Source of the DNA: Harmothoe impar
Lineage: Eukaryota > Annelida > Polychaeta > Phyllodocida > Polynoidae
Direction of reading: 5' to 3'
NCBI GenBank assembly: GCA_947462335.1
Contig: OX381710.1
Span: forward strand, 61,946,842 to 62,010,841
DNA length: 64,000 nt
The position numbers were made by a program, and so were the translations under genes. This document shows, piece after piece, positions 33,152 through 44,492 of the stretch. How positions within the stretch are numbered: the first letter of the stretch is position 1; each line of letters opens with the position of its first letter. The notes beneath the pieces were generated by a model. It saw only the letters and a program-made list of their open reading frames with translations. It had not been told where the DNA came from and searched no databases.

Positions 33152-35752
33152 ATGGCTTGTAGTCTGAAAGACTTCAAGGAACAGAAGGGTCTAGTCATGT
33201 CTGCAATGAACTGCAGGAGCTTTGAGGGCAAGAAAGAACAAACTTATAAATTATTAGGTAGAAGCAATATAATGTGTTTGGTTGAAACCTGGTTTAAACC
33301 AGCTCTATCTTCTGGTATTATTGACATACCAGGCCGAGTACTATACAGATTAGATCGTGTTCATAAAAAAGCAGGAGGTGTGGCTATAAGTGTAACATCT
33401 AATATGGCCAGATTTTGCAGTGTGGTAAAAGAATCAACTATACTCACTGAGGATTACGAAAGCATTGGCATATTGTTATCATTGCCAGGTGAAAAACAAA
33501 TGCTCATTGTCTGCATTTATCGTGTACCCAAAATGAACAATGCAACCATCACCAGGTTTCTTGACTTTCTCAAAACTGTTGCGAGTTATGATAACATTGA
33601 TAGCAATGGTAGACATGAGACTTGGATCTTAGGTGACATTAACTTGAACATGAATGATGAAGAATGTAATGGTAGTGAAAAATTTCGAGATATGTGTAAA
33701 GATTATGGTTTGAAAATTTTGAACACTGCCACAACGAGACCTTTCAGTGGTACATGTATTGACAATATAATGACCAATAGCATCAAGGTCAGGCGAAGTG
33801 GTATTCTAAATGCCTTGCTTTCTGATCATGTTCCAGTTTTTGCCACTAGGGGTGATGAGACCTTTATATCAACCAGTAGTCTCTACAAGGGGAGAGACTA
33901 TAGGGGGTTTAAAGAAAAGGATTTCCTGCAACATTTGAAACAATATGACTGGGGAGATTATTTTTCTCAAAAGGATGACCCCAATGTCTTGTGGAAATTG
34001 TTTATGTCTCCACTCACCAGCGACCTAGACAAGCATTGTCCTTTTGTAGAGAGAACAATCAAAAAGAAACACAAATGTTTTATCAACGATGAGATCATGG
34101 ATGTCATTTATGAGCGTGAAACTTTATTGAGTTTATACCGTATAGAAGGTCTACCTGAGCAGAAAGCTGCCATTAAAAAATGTAGACGCAAAATTGGCAA
34201 AATGTCAAAAGCAGCAAAGAGTGGTGGGATAACTGATGAGTTGAATACAAGCTATGCTAATCCCAGACAATTTTGGAAACGTATCAATGAACTCTTTGAC
34301 TGTGGCGGTGAGGTAGTCTATCCTGACATGAAGGATCATATGACAAATTCTAATATTCCTAGTGATGAAGCAGCTGGTTATATTCATGAGTATTTCACAA
34401 ACATTGGCGAAGTCCTACATACCAATATTGTAGGTGAACAAGTCAAGGATGATGATAACAAATGTAGCTTTCCTGAGGAAAACTATGTTTATAAAGATAT
34501 CCCTAGTATCAATATCTCAAGTTGGAATGTTCACTACATTATAAAAGATCTTGATAAATACAAATCATCAGGTATAGAAGGTGTCAGGTGTGACATACTC
34601 ATTGCTGCCCTGCTGTGTTTGGTAAAAGAATTCACACACTTGTGTCAGGTGAGTGTGGATACTGGTATTTTTCCTGGAGAGTGGGGTGACGCACTAATTA
34701 AGCCAATTCCTAAGGACGGTGACTTCAGCAATGTTAAGAACTGGAGGCCTACATCATTTCTCCCTGCACCCTCAAAAATTCTTGAAAAGATCATCTATAA
34801 TCACCTCAGTGAGGTGATGACAGATAGTGGATGCTTTAGTGAAAACCAATATGGATACAAGAGAGGCTCAGGTACGGGTGATGCCACCTTTGATCTAGTT
34901 CATGAGTTGTACGGCTACAGGAATGATGGCTTAGTGGGTGGGGCCCTTTTTGTGGACTTTACTAAAGCCTTTGATAGTGTAATACATTCAAAGTTGTTAG
35001 AAAAAATTGCAGATTTGGGTCTAAGTTATGGCAACTTCAGATGGTTTGAGAGCTACTTGGCTAACAGGACACAAAGAACTTCATTCTCATGGAACATATC
35101 AGAAAAATCAAAGGTGCGGTACAGGGTACCCCAAGGTTCCGTCTTAGGACCCCTTTTGTTTGTATTGTACATTGATGATGTGACTAAGATATTCAAAAGG
35201 GCTAGCATTAAATTGTATGCTGATGATATAGTAATATACTACAGCCATAAGAACATTGCTGAAGTTTCAAGAGTCTTGAAGAGTGAATCTGAAGTGTTTA
35301 GTCTGTGGGTCTATAGGAACAGGCTTACAGTCAATCAGGCTTACAGCATACTGCTTTATAAATGTACCATACGCCCAGTTTTGGAATATTGTAGTTTCAT
35401 TTCACCAAGTTGCAATGAAGATGGTTTGAATCAACTCCAGCGCTTACAGAATAGAGCGCTGAGGATATGTTTAAAATGTAGCATCAGAAAGTATTATGTT
35501 GATGAACTACATGTATTATGCAATATAGAAACCGTCCAACGTAGGATGGACAAGCTTTTACTCAGTCTGATGTACACTAGGTCACTAAGACTTAGAAGGG
35601 AAAAAGGTGACCGGGATAACATAAGGCAGACTAGAAATTCTGAAAAGGTCAGCTTTGAACTGCCTAATTTGATAGGGCACTTCTACAAAAGGTCACCTTT
35701 CTACAGAGGTGTTGTTTTGTGGAACATCCAACTGGCAACAACAAAAGTTTAG
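33152..35752 (+). CDS. APE-type LINE endonuclease-reverse transcriptase (866 codons)
   Basis: The single ORF runs from ATG 33152. The endonuclease has Asn20 (MNCRSF), Glu45 (VETW), GDIN at 161-164 and SDH at 224-226, so its active-site set is present. The RT has NWRPTSFLP, VDFTKAFDSV, PQGSVLGPLLF and the catalytic LYADDIVIYY near residue 688. After NRLTVN the thumb region jumps directly to YSILLYKCTIRPVLEYC, so about 80-100 residues normally found there are missing without loss of frame. No ORF1 is seen upstream. The 3' UTR runs to about 36560 with AATAAA near 36525 and an A-rich tail. It resembles jockey/CR1-like LINEs. Confidence 0.9.
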   Translation: MACSLKDFKEQKGLVMSAMNCRSFEGKKEQTYKLLGRSNIMCLVETWFKPALSSGIIDIPGRVLYRLDRVHKKAGGVAISVTSNMARFCSVVKESTILTEDYESIGILLSLPGEKQMLIVCIYRVPKMNNATITRFLDFLKTVASYDNIDSNGRHETWILGDINLNMNDEECNGSEKFRDMCKDYGLKILNTATTRPFSGTCIDNIMTNSIKVRRSGILNALLSDHVPVFATRGDETFISTSSLYKGRDYRGFKEKDFLQHLKQYDWGDYFSQKDDPNVLWKLFMSPLTSDLDKHCPFVERTIKKKHKCFINDEIMDVIYERETLLSLYRIEGLPEQKAAIKKCRRKIGKMSKAAKSGGITDELNTSYANPRQFWKRINELFDCGGEVVYPDMKDHMTNSNIPSDEAAGYIHEYFTNIGEVLHTNIVGEQVKDDDNKCSFPEENYVYKDIPSINISSWNVHYIIKDLDKYKSSGIEGVRCDILIAALLCLVKEFTHLCQVSVDTGIFPGEWGDALIKPIPKDGDFSNVKNWRPTSFLPAPSKILEKIIYNHLSEVMTDSGCFSENQYGYKRGSGTGDATFDLVHELYGYRNDGLVGGALFVDFTKAFDSVIHSKLLEKIADLGLSYGNFRWFESYLANRTQRTSFSWNISEKSKVRYRVPQGSVLGPLLFVLYIDDVTKIFKRASIKLYADDIVIYYSHKNIAEVSRVLKSESEVFSLWVYRNRLTVNQAYSILLYKCTIRPVLEYCSFISPSCNEDGLNQLQRLQNRALRICLKCSIRKYYVDELHVLCNIETVQRRMDKLLLSLMYTRSLRLRREKGDRDNIRQTRNSEKVSFELPNLIGHFYKRSPFYRGVVLWNIQLATTKV

Positions 35753-36569
35753 TTCAAATCCGAAATCGACAAAATTAAGGATCTGAGAGCCCACTTGATG
35801 AAAGGCTACAATCAGATCTAATTATCCATGTAGTTATGCCTATTTCTTGTCACAGGCTCTTTTCTCATTCTGTCTGAGGTGGTCAGACATCATACTATTG
35901 TGTTTACTTGAATGTCAAACATTGTTATGTGAATCACAATGCCACATTTATCAATTGGTGTTGACTTGTCGATAGGCTTCATTACTGTGTGCATGGCAAT
36001 GAACTGCTGTTAATTGGGGTTTAATTCGAGCCTGGGCTGATGCAACATTGTCATGTTTTATACCTAATTGAAATTCTGATGTTATAGGGGTTACTTTCAT
36101 TTACTACATATTATATCATAAACATTTTATAATTTTCATCTCATGAAGTTTGTCAGTGTCTAAACTGTGTTTGTTTAACTAGTTCGGGTTTAATTTGAGC
36201 CTGGGCTTATTATTTTATTTTATCTTTACTTGATAATACTGCTACCATTTTTTGTGTTCATTTGATCAAAACATATATATGCTTGTTACTTATTTACTGT
36301 TTATGTTCACCTGTAAACTGACTAGACCCTAGGCGAGACAATGTTGTGCCTGCATTAACATCTGCAATGACACTATGCAATACTGTAAATACTCATATTG
36401 TATTATTCATATTCCTGCAACTATACATTTACATGTTCTATTGCAATCGTTCATGCAACATATACCCACAAAATTGGTTTTGTTTGTAAGCATTATTTAA
36501 ATCCTTGTTACAACGGATTAATGCAAATAAACACGTCCAAAAAGAAAAAAGAAAAAGTCGGAATCCATG

Positions 36570-36652
36570 ATGGGAAGTGATTTATTCAAGACACACAAAC
36601 ATGACGCCACAACTCGGTAGCTGCGTCTCCCGCCATACCAGGCCGGATAACA
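36570..36652 (-). repeat. Possible LTR end of a minus-strand retroelement
   Basis: On the minus strand a purine tract (GGAAAAAGGGGGA, 36653-36666) precedes TGTTATGTTATCCGGCC, which reads like an LTR start, and AATAAATC follows about 70 bases later. A related TGTTATGTTATCCGG occurs on the minus strand near 40060. No second LTR or pol on this strand is nearby, and the far end abuts the A-rich LINE tail, so the limits are uncertain. Confidence 0.35.
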
Positions 36653-36751
36653 TAACATCCCCCTTTTTCCATAAAGGATGAAACAGAAGATGTTTTGAAT
36701 TACTGAACTTAATGTTGACTCAGTCCTTTGAGTATATCATAATATACCGTA

Positions 36752-37532
36752 CACTGAAAACCTCAGGGTTGTAATTTTGAAAATACCTAAATTTATAACT
36801 TTAAGTTGTCAAGGTGATGACCTTAGGTCATCATTGTGACGACCTAAGGTAGTCATATCTGATCCATATAGACCAAAGTTGTCATAATGACAAGCTTAGG
36901 TAGTCACATGGATTGGGTAGTGAGAATGACTACCTCAAGGTTGTTGTTTTAGGTATTGTAAATTTGAAGACCTAGAGTCATCAGTAATGACAAGTCTCCA
37001 TTGGCTAGTCATTGGGACAACCTAGGGTATATCTGGGTGTTGGACATGGGACATTCCCTGTCACGTGCTGCCACCCAGAGTAAATTGATTGAAGTAAATT
37101 TGCTATCGTGAGATATAAACTGGTGACAGGGAGCAGAGTAGTCTCTATACCTTCAAGGCCATCATTCTCACCCATACACAACTTATTTATAACAAGTAAA
37201 GCTACTTAGTTTAATCAAGAGTAAACCAAATATGTGAAAGGGATGCCTCTCATTAGGAGGTGAACTAATTAGAGACTATTCATACACCGTTCTCCAGAGC
37301 ACTTTCACCCGACCGACCCTATCAAAAGAGGGCCGACCCTACGTTTTTTTATGCAATGTTTTTACCGTTTTTTGGTCAATTTTGGGGGATTCAAAAAAGT
37401 TGGTTAGAACATTCATGTTAAAAAATTAAAAAAAAAAAATCCGACCTACCGACCCTACATTTTCCTGCCATGTTACCTGAAACAAACCTAGGTCGTCATA
37501 ATGACTAGAAACCTTCCTCTGGGTTTTCAGTG
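36752..37532. mobile_element. TA-flanked TIR element with ACACTGAAAACC ends
   Basis: The ends CACTGAAAACC and GGTTTTCAGTG are inverse copies flanked by TA (36750-36751 and 37533-37534). The interior contains several inverted copies of GACCTAAGGTNGTCA, giving much secondary structure. A foreign-looking CGACCGACCCTA segment at about 37303-37465 may be nested. No ORF. Confidence 0.6.
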
Positions 37533-37534
37533 TA

Positions 37535-37700
37535 GTGGCCCATTTAAGCGCCCCTGCGCTTATAAATTTCACTCCCTATTACCCCCTGCGCTTATACAGG
37601 GACCTGCGCTTATATGAGTAGCCTACCTTTAAAGAGAGATTTCGGGTTTCAGAGGGTCCTAGACCTCCGCTTAAACGAGACATGCGCTTAAACGGGCCAT
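37535..37700. mobile_element. TA-flanked MITE, GGCCCATTTAAGCGC ends
   Basis: The ends GTGGCCCATTTAAGCGC and GCGCTTAAACGGGCCAT are near-perfect inverse copies; TA flanks are at 37533-37534 and 37701-37702. It is 166 bases with internal TGCGCTTAT repeats. It directly abuts the preceding element and shares its TA. Confidence 0.65.
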
Positions 37701-38560
37701 TACGGTAGATATTTATTTCATGGTGAATATGGCACTTGTTAAAATGTGATGATCAACCATCAATAATGTGGCGGCAAAACACTGACCTGCCACCTGGCGT
37801 GTATATCATATGTTTGCACATGCGCAATAAAGAAGCTACAAGTTGGCGTCCCAATATGTAAGAAGATGTGTTCCTGAGTCTCTCTAAAAGATCCAACGTA
37901 ATCACCGATTCTCTATAGGATATGGGCCCTGACATGCTGTCTGCGGACTTCTGGAAGGTCGGTGAAGGTATGGAGTAAAGGCTGGATGAATTCGGAAGTC
38001 GGATGGGCATTAGAAGTCGACTTTGAGAGACTTTGAAGTCGGCGAGTTTTGGACGGCCGGGAGCCACGTGTGTTACTGTACGGCGTGGGGCTGCAAGCAG
38101 GTGCCGTGGAGTTTACACAAGATGTCAATGTGAATGTCATGTAGTTGCTGAAGATCAGCAGGAAGCATCAGGGATTACGTGTGTACATTGGGTGCTACTG
38201 AATGCTGAAGATTAGCAGGGAAACGTGTAGGCATTGAGACGTGGGAAAGTGAAACTTCACCGGGTGGACTCACACGTGTACGGCGTGGGAGACAGCGTGG
38301 GCAGCGGTCGGAGGCTGCTGTTAAGTTATAACCTTAAGACGGTCCTGAAGGCGCCAAAATAGCGCCAGTGGCACCCTCTGTCTATAGCATATGGAACTAA
38401 AACGTGAACTCTCAGCAGGTGTTGTATTTTACTGTTCACAATAAAATCAGTACCTTCGTCGACTTCCTGTGAATGCCACGAGGCTCATGAAGAAAGTGAG
38501 AAAGACAAGAAGAGAATTGTTGTTCCTATTATTGAAGTTAATCCTCCATACAAACAAAAT

Positions 38561-39016
38561 ATGGCTTCCAGCACTACAGGTTATGGGTCCAAGCATCTGA
38601 TGTTTGATGGAGATGAGGCAAAGTATGAACTGTGGGAAGTGAAGTTTCTTGGCTACATGAGGAAATTGAAACTGCTGGATGTTATTAATGGGGTAGGAAT
38701 AGTATCTGTGGATAAAAAGGCTGAGGCCTTCTCTGAACTAGTACAGTTCCTAGATGACAGGAGTTTATCTCTTATAATAAGGGATACAAAGGATGATGGG
38801 AGGGAGTCTCTGAGAATCCTCAGGGCACACTATCAAGGAAAGAGTAAGCCCAGGATAATTTCCTTGTACACACAACTGACATCCCTACAGCTAGGCCCAA
38901 ATGAGTGTGTCACAGACTATATGATAAGGGCAGAAACAACTACAACTGCATTGAAGGGAGCTGGGGAAAATGTCAGTGATAGTTTACTGATAGCTATGGT
39001 GCTAAAGGGCATTTAA
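38561..39016 (+). pseudogene. gag: Ty1/copia Gag, frame broken
   Basis: ATG 38561 opens a 151-codon frame with FDGDEAKYELWEVKFLGYM and DYMIRAETTTTALKGAGENVSD, typical of copia Gag of the UBN2/retrotran type. It ends early at LKGI, where copia Gag normally continues, and the next part resumes in another frame at about 39018. This is the start of a decayed copia element running to about 41240. Confidence 0.8.
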
Positions 39017-39017
39017 A

Positions 39018-39880
39018 GTGGCATTGAGAAGCTTTGAAGAGAATGCCAAGTGTGCGGGATCTAGATCTAACAAGAACAGTATTATGAGAGTTGGAAATGA
39101 CAATCGCGGTGGTGGTAACAGTAGGCCCATTATATGCTTCACCTGTGGGCAACCGGGGCACAAATTTTTTGAATGCAAAAGCAAGGAGAGAAAACCTCGT
39201 TGGTGTCAGAACTGTAAGACACACCTCATGACACTGAGTACTGCAAGAAGAAGGACTCTGTGAGAACTGTCAATGACACAGACAAACCGGACACACACTC
39301 TTTTGTGTTTCAAGTGAATGTGGACATTTCTAGTGACCAAGACAAAGCACATGGTTTGCTGGTGGACTGTGGTGCAACTACGCACATTATCAACGACAAG
39401 TCCAAGTTTGTGAACTTTGATAAAAATTTTGACCCCAAGAGACACTTCATAGAGTTGGTCGATGGTAGCCGGACGGACGGGTAACTGCAAGTGTTTCATT
39501 AAATGACACAAACTCTATTAAACAAGATGTATTGCTTGAAAATGCCCTGTATGTGCCATCCTACAGACAAAATATTTTTTCAGTGCAAGCTGCAGCAGAA
39601 AAGGGGGCGTCAGTCAGCTTTAATGCAAGTTCTGCCAAGTTGGTAGCCCCAAATGGTATCTCATTTGACATAGAAAAACATGGTCGGTTGTATTTCTTGA
39701 ACAATGTAGTGTCATCCGAAAATGAAAAATCTAGTACTCCAAAGGTTCAATCCCACACAGTGAAAGAGAAGCATAGAGTGTTGGGTCACTGTAACATTTT
39801 CGAGATGTTGTGAAATTGGAATCTGTGGTAAAAGGGATGAAGATCACAGATAAAGGAAAAGAAAATTTCAATTCTGAAAC
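39018..39880 (+). pseudogene. pol: Copia zinc knuckle, protease and pre-integrase region, broken
   Basis: A CCHC knuckle (CFTCGQPGHKFFEC, near 39137) lies in one frame, the protease motif VDCGATTHI (39362-39390) in a second, and the linker to HRVLGHCNIFEML (near 39775-39810) in a third. At least three frame changes occur. The pre-integrase finger is cut at 39889 by a TTAA-flanked insertion and resumes at about 40535. Confidence 0.8.
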
Positions 39881-39889
39881 TTGTATTAA

Positions 39890-40534
39890 AGTAGCTACTC
39901 GAGCTCCAAGCATCGAATTTTAGATAAGAACATGTCAGCAATCTTCACAGACTCATATGTGGACAGGTTGATTTACAAATAATATGGGTGCTTCTTTCTG
40001 TATGAAAATAGGTGAAATACCTCCTGTGAGAATAGCAGTCAACCAACTGTAAACCGGATAACATAACGATCTGCAGGTTACCTACTCCACGCTGCCTCCT
40101 ATTGGGCTTGAGGTGAACTACCTCTCACTATGCTCCTATTTATATGCATAATGAAAGCATTATTCCCATCCACAACCATAAGGGTTTTCATGTGTATTCA
40201 TTCAGATTATACATTATATATACTTCCCTATTTATTTGTTTATGTGGACCTCCATCATAAGTGTGTGCTGATTGCTCTAAGTGTAGTTAGCCACAAGCCA
40301 TTTTAGTTCCATCTTTGACCACAAGAGGTCATATTGGCATTGGCCCCTGCAGAGATGGCTTTCCTTCTCACCATAGAGGAATTAATACTTGTATTGTCAC
40401 CCATCCATTATGCTTTAGAGAGGCCTTATATGCTATGCTATTTTGCTCTGCCTTGAAGAAAAACAAATGATAGTCCTATAAATATTAAATTCATGCTAGA
40501 GTTGGAAGAGGTCTGAAGAGGTCGAGTTGCTGCT
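39890..40534. mobile_element. TTAA-flanked MITE inside the copia element
   Basis: The ends AGTAGCTACTCGA and TCGAGTTGCTGCT are inverse copies with two mismatches, flanked by TTAA at 39886-39889 and 40535-40538. Reading across the deletion of element plus one TTAA restores the copia frame and its expected content, which validates the boundaries. piggyBac-type target preference. Interior non-coding. Confidence 0.8.
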
Positions 40535-41240
40535 TTAAGAGTAAAATGACACAATCTAGGAACAGGGAGGCAGACAAGAAAGCCACAGCCCCACTAAAAG
40601 TCATGTATTGTGACCTTGTAGGTCCTGTAACCCCTGTAGCAAAGGAAGGTTTCAAATATGCACTGTCATTTATTGATGATTATACTGGTGTAAATATGGT
40701 GTATTTCTTGAAAGAAAAGTCAGATACCACAAAGGCGACAGAAAAATTCTTGGCAGATGTATCTCCCTATGGGAAGGTAAAGTGTGTTTGTTCCGATAAT
40801 GGTGGGGAATTTATCTCTGCGGAATTTGAAAACCTATTGATTAGGAATCAGATTAAGCATGAGAAAACTGCCCCATATTCTCCACACTAAAATGGCACTG
40901 TGGAGAGATCTTGGCGTACAGTGTTTAAAATGGCAAGGTGATTTCTGAGAGTGAGTTGCCAAAGGAGATGTGGACTTATGCTGTTATGTGTAGTGTATAC
41001 ACCAGAAACAGATGCTACAATGAAAGACTCAAGATGACACCATTCGAAGCACTCACTGGTCAAAGACCAAACTTGAGCGGTATCCCAGTGGGCACAGAAC
41101 ATTGAATCAACATTGAGAATTGGTTGACAATGTTGATTCAATGTTGATTGAATGTTGATTCAACAATGAGCTCAATTTTGTGCCCACTGGGATGCATATA
41201 TTTGGTAAATAGAACTGCTTTAGTATATATGTAGATGATA
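40535..41240 (+). pseudogene. pol: Copia integrase, inactivated
   Basis: Open from about 40546 with MYCDLVGPV (first catalytic Asp), FIDDYTG and SDNGGEF (second Asp, near 40796). A TAA at 40888-40890 replaces a codon just before NGTVERS (third catalytic residue), and more frame changes follow. The next conserved stretch, RPNLSG, is split at 41082 by a MITE and continues as MHIFG at 41192. Only a few residues after that (YVDD at about 41226) may belong to the RT, so most of the RT-RNase H is gone. Confidence 0.8.
41084..41191. mobile_element. Short hairpin MITE, CCCAGTGGGCAC ends
   Basis: The ends CCCAGTGGGCAC and GTGCCCACTGGG are perfect inverse copies, flanked by AT on both sides; the middle repeats TTGATTCAATGTTGATT. 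Its removal rejoins a conserved copia integrase phrase. Elements with these ends are known from many animal genomes. 108 bases, non-coding. Confidence 0.8.
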
Positions 41241-41712
41241 AACATGTTCAACACAATATAATATTTCAGTCTCTCCTGTAAGTCCTTTGTGTCTGCATAC
41301 ACAGCGGGGCATGTTGTGACGTTCTCACTGCAGGGGCCTACTTTTCCCATATTTACCAAATTACTTGTTACTACTGAATCGGTTCTTGTCAGTTTCTTGT
41401 CCATCCATTCTTAATATGCACGTTCATTCTTTTGTGGTGGGCATAATTTATGATTCAGGACTTCCCTGTGGCATTTACCCATATTTTCGCTCATGGCACG
41501 ATGGTGTTGGCTGACTTCATTTGCTTCAGTCCTACCTTGTCATACATAGGATCGGCATTTTATTTGTTCCTTGGGGATTCACTGACTTTCTCACTCTGGC
41601 TGGAGTCATCTGGCACATGTTCTGTGCTGTCACTTAATTCCCCAAAACTCAAAAGTATGCCTACTGCAGTTCACTTGAGGTTCTAGATTATAGGGAGTAT
41701 AACAGAGCCGCT

Positions 41713-42029
41713 GTTATGCGAGTAAATCATAGGAGATTGACACACACCCCCCCCCCCTAGTGGGGCTTGATGAACTATTGTTATCCGGTGGGATCACGCC
41801 AGCAGCCCCGTCTGGTGGGTAGACTGAACACTACTAGGCCGGTATATATTGGACTGCCGGCCGCTGCTCGGCCTCACAACCCCGCGGCACCTCCACTGGA
41901 TAGTTCGTCGAGAGACTGATATATATTGTGTTTTTTTTTGGGAGTGATCTCCGTGTGATTAGTATTGAATAAACTTGCTCATCTTGGCTCATAATTGTCT
42001 GAGCAGATCACACAATAAATAATAATAAC
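41713..42029 (+). repeat. Possible solo LTR
   Basis: The sequence starts TGTTATGCG and ends ATAATAACA, giving short inverse termini, with AATAAAC at about 41968 and GC-rich sequence in the first half. No target duplication is visible. It lies 500 bases beyond the copia relic on the same strand and could be its 3' LTR. The piece between 41240 and 41712 holds no gene I can support. Confidence 0.35.
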
Positions 42030-42299
42030 ACTTGTCACTGCACTACGCCTTGAGACTTATTATTATTCAATAGACGGTATTTATCAAACTATTTCCCCCT
42101 ATGATAGGGATTTCTAAACCCAAATAATAGAGGCCAGCGTCTTGATAATTTTTGTTCCAAAATGCCTGAGAATGCAATAAACGTCAAAGAGCAAATGCAT
42201 AAGAGGCTACACCCTCATGCAACCTGGCTGGTCTCCTATTAGTAACAAGGTTTTGGCAGGTCGATCTCTGGTCAAGGTTTCGCCAAGTGCATGGTGATG

Positions 42300-42420
42300 C
42301 AATAATGGCTGGTGGGGAAAGCACGCGTGAGGTATATCTGGCAATAATGAACGAGCCGAAGGCAAGTTCATTATTAGACAGATCTACCTCACAAGTGCTT
42401 TACCCACCAGCCCTTAATGC
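42300..42420. repeat. Imperfect hairpin, about 50-bp arms
   Basis: GGCTGGTGGGGAAAGCAC at 42307 and its inverse near 42398-42415 continue inward with CTCACGCGTG/GAGGTA and AATAATGAAC-type matches to a loop near 42356-42364. It appears to be a small foldback element. The + strand frame across it is not evidence of a gene. Confidence 0.6.
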
Positions 42421-42499
42421 GTTTATACCACCATTTCTTCAAAATATGTCGATATATAACGTATTAGGCCTACTTTTTTCAATTATCCATTTTGTCTTG

Positions 42500-43105
42500 C
42501 CGACTGGCAGACTAGTCGCATAGCGGAGCGCCATGATTCTCCCAGCGGTACCAAATACGTAGTGAATAACATCCAAATGTAGCGAAATTAGACCATGACA
42601 GGGTTAATCCTTCAATCCAGTACATGCTTAGAGCTCCTTCTTGATGCTCCCGTGTAGAGATAGCCTTTTGATTGCGTAAATTCCTTATATTTCGACATTT
42701 TGCGATCGATACCAGCCCGCTTACCAGCGGGACGGGATGTAAAACCAACACGCCAAGTCGAGTGACCAATGCGCCGGATTGACCTAGTTTCCCCGGTGGC
42801 TTCGATCAGCTGATTGTCATTTGTAGTAAATTGGTCTCTCGAATTCGCTGTGTTGGTTGCGTCAGTCGGTCACGTGATCTATATTGTCTCCTTGTTTACT
42901 ACTCCCGGCGTGTCGGTATCGATCGGAAAATATGAGGATTTTACGCAATTAAAAGGGTAAAACAGCACGGCATCATCAACAAGGAGCTCTAAACATGTTC
43001 TGGATTGAAGGATTAAACCTGTCATGGTCTAATTTCCCCATATTTGGATGTTATTCAGCACGCAGTGACCGGACGATGAACGAGATCATGGCGACAAGGT
43101 AAGCA
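42500..43105. promoter_or_regulatory. Head-to-head related arms around a possible bidirectional promoter
   Basis: Arms of about 190 bases (42500-42690 minus, 42920-43105 plus) are diverged inverse copies. The matched part includes a start codon on each side (42625-42623 minus, 42997 region plus) and the following codons (M[YF]WIEGL, LSWSNF, FGCYS). The unmatched centre, about 42700-42915, is less AT-rich and has a CACGTG at about 42872. This may be a divergent promoter with duplicated first exons, or a foldback element. It is not clear whether either side is expressed. Confidence 0.4.
42995..43098 (+). CDS. Candidate first exon, unknown protein
   Basis: From ATG 42995, 34 codons run to a good donor, AG|GTAAGC, after 43098 (phase 2). 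The peptide begins MFWIEGLNLSWSNFPIF. I find no matching downstream exon within the window. A related but stop-ended version lies on the other strand at 42625. Substitutions between the two arms are mostly amino-acid changing, so they do not show protein constraint. Confidence 0.3.
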
Positions 43106-44490
43106 AAGCTAAGGTTTCATCTTCACATATTGTCCAGCCCTCGTGGCACATGAGGTTAGGCGCTCGCGTTTGGCCTCAGCGGCTGGAGTTCGCAACTCGG
43201 ACGATTCACTCTAATTTAGTAGCCAAAACGGCAAATATCCACTCTCGGCACGGGAAACGGCAGAATCGTGGTATAATCTCATACAGTAGGGTGGCCGGAA
43301 GGTCTGGCTGATCATTCGTAGGCTGTATCTGATACTAGGTTAAATGACCCTTTTATGATGTCTTCTCATTTTGGCTAGAGAGCAAATAGAGAGTTCTAGT
43401 TAATTGATATACATGTATTGAGATATTGAACGGGTATATCATATATAAGCTGGAGTAAGCATAATACATTGTATTATATATTGTGAATCAGCAGTAAGCT
43501 TGACACTCCTTTACATTTCGGCCCGTTTAACTATAACTAAGTAATCACTTGCAACTATCATTTGGGAGAATGGGCACTGCTTGATGGCAAATCCATGTAC
43601 GAGTGAGCCCCATGGGCATGGCATGTCCACTCTCTACAGACCTTCAGATCTGTCAGAAAGGTTTGAGGGGTGAGGTATTTCTAATCAGCTACACTTAGTT
43701 ACTGTATCAACACAGTGGCGGATTTAGGGGGGGGGACACGGGCCCTGCCCCCCCCTTGGGAAATCAAAAAAAAAAAGAAAAGGGAGAAAGAGGAGAAGGA
43801 AGAAAGAGAGGGGAGAAAGGGAAATCGGGTCTTTCTGGAAGCCAGATATGACCCTTTTTAAAGGGTATCGCTACAAAAGTAGGTGCTGGAACCCTGTGGA
43901 TGTCAGAGAAACGACATTGTACTATATAGCTAGTGCTGCCCTCTCGTGGCATATGTCAATAAGAGATACACGTGTATGGTATAATAGCACAACAGTTCTT
44001 CAGATCTCCACCAGAATCTGTAGTGTAGTGGTTATGATGCCTGCTTTGCAATCAGAGGATTAGGAGTTCTATCCCAGAAGGTGCCATGACCTCTCGAAAA
44101 AAGGTATAGTTATTCTTTTTTTTTGGGGGGGGGGGGTAAAATAAAGGGGGGAAGGAATGTTGCATTATCGTCTAATTTTCACGTAGAGATTATTTAAGCA
44201 ACAACGTCCATTGCATGGGCTATAAGGGCTAGATTGCCTTACAAAAGAAGTACTTTTTCTTTAAATGGGCATTACAGAAAAATGAGCACTACAACATGTA
44301 ATTTTTTTTCCATTTTCTATTTGATTATTCTGCCAACTAATCTAATCCAAAGTGATTCGAAGATAGCAATAGAAGAACATGGTCATCTGACGACAAAATA
44401 AAAATTCTCTTTTAGCTTAGTTAAGAACTAGCTTTTTCAAGTGGCTTTCCCATAGAATTGACCACTGTACCATGCCATTTTCTTTACCTT
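43106..44490. other. Gene-poor stretch with a pan-animal repeat fragment
   Basis: No convincing exon is seen. A GTGGCGGATTTAGGGGG phrase at about 43713, followed by a purine-rich AAAGGAGAA run, is the edge of a repeat whose opposite end type occurs at about 51835 (GATCCGCCACTGG). A tRNA-like sequence lies near 44014. Poly-G at 44125-44136. Confidence 0.5.
44014..44086 (+). tRNA. tRNA-like sequence or tRNA-derived SINE head
   Basis: TAGTGTAGTGG at 44021 is a perfect pol III A box and GAGTTCTATCCC about 45 bases later resembles a B box. Spacing suits a tRNA, and the best anticodon loop reads around TTTGCAA. Stem pairing is imperfect in the anticodon arm and the acceptor ends do not pair well, so a pseudogene or SINE promoter is more likely than a working tRNA. 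Confidence 0.35.
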
Positions 44491-44492
44491 TT

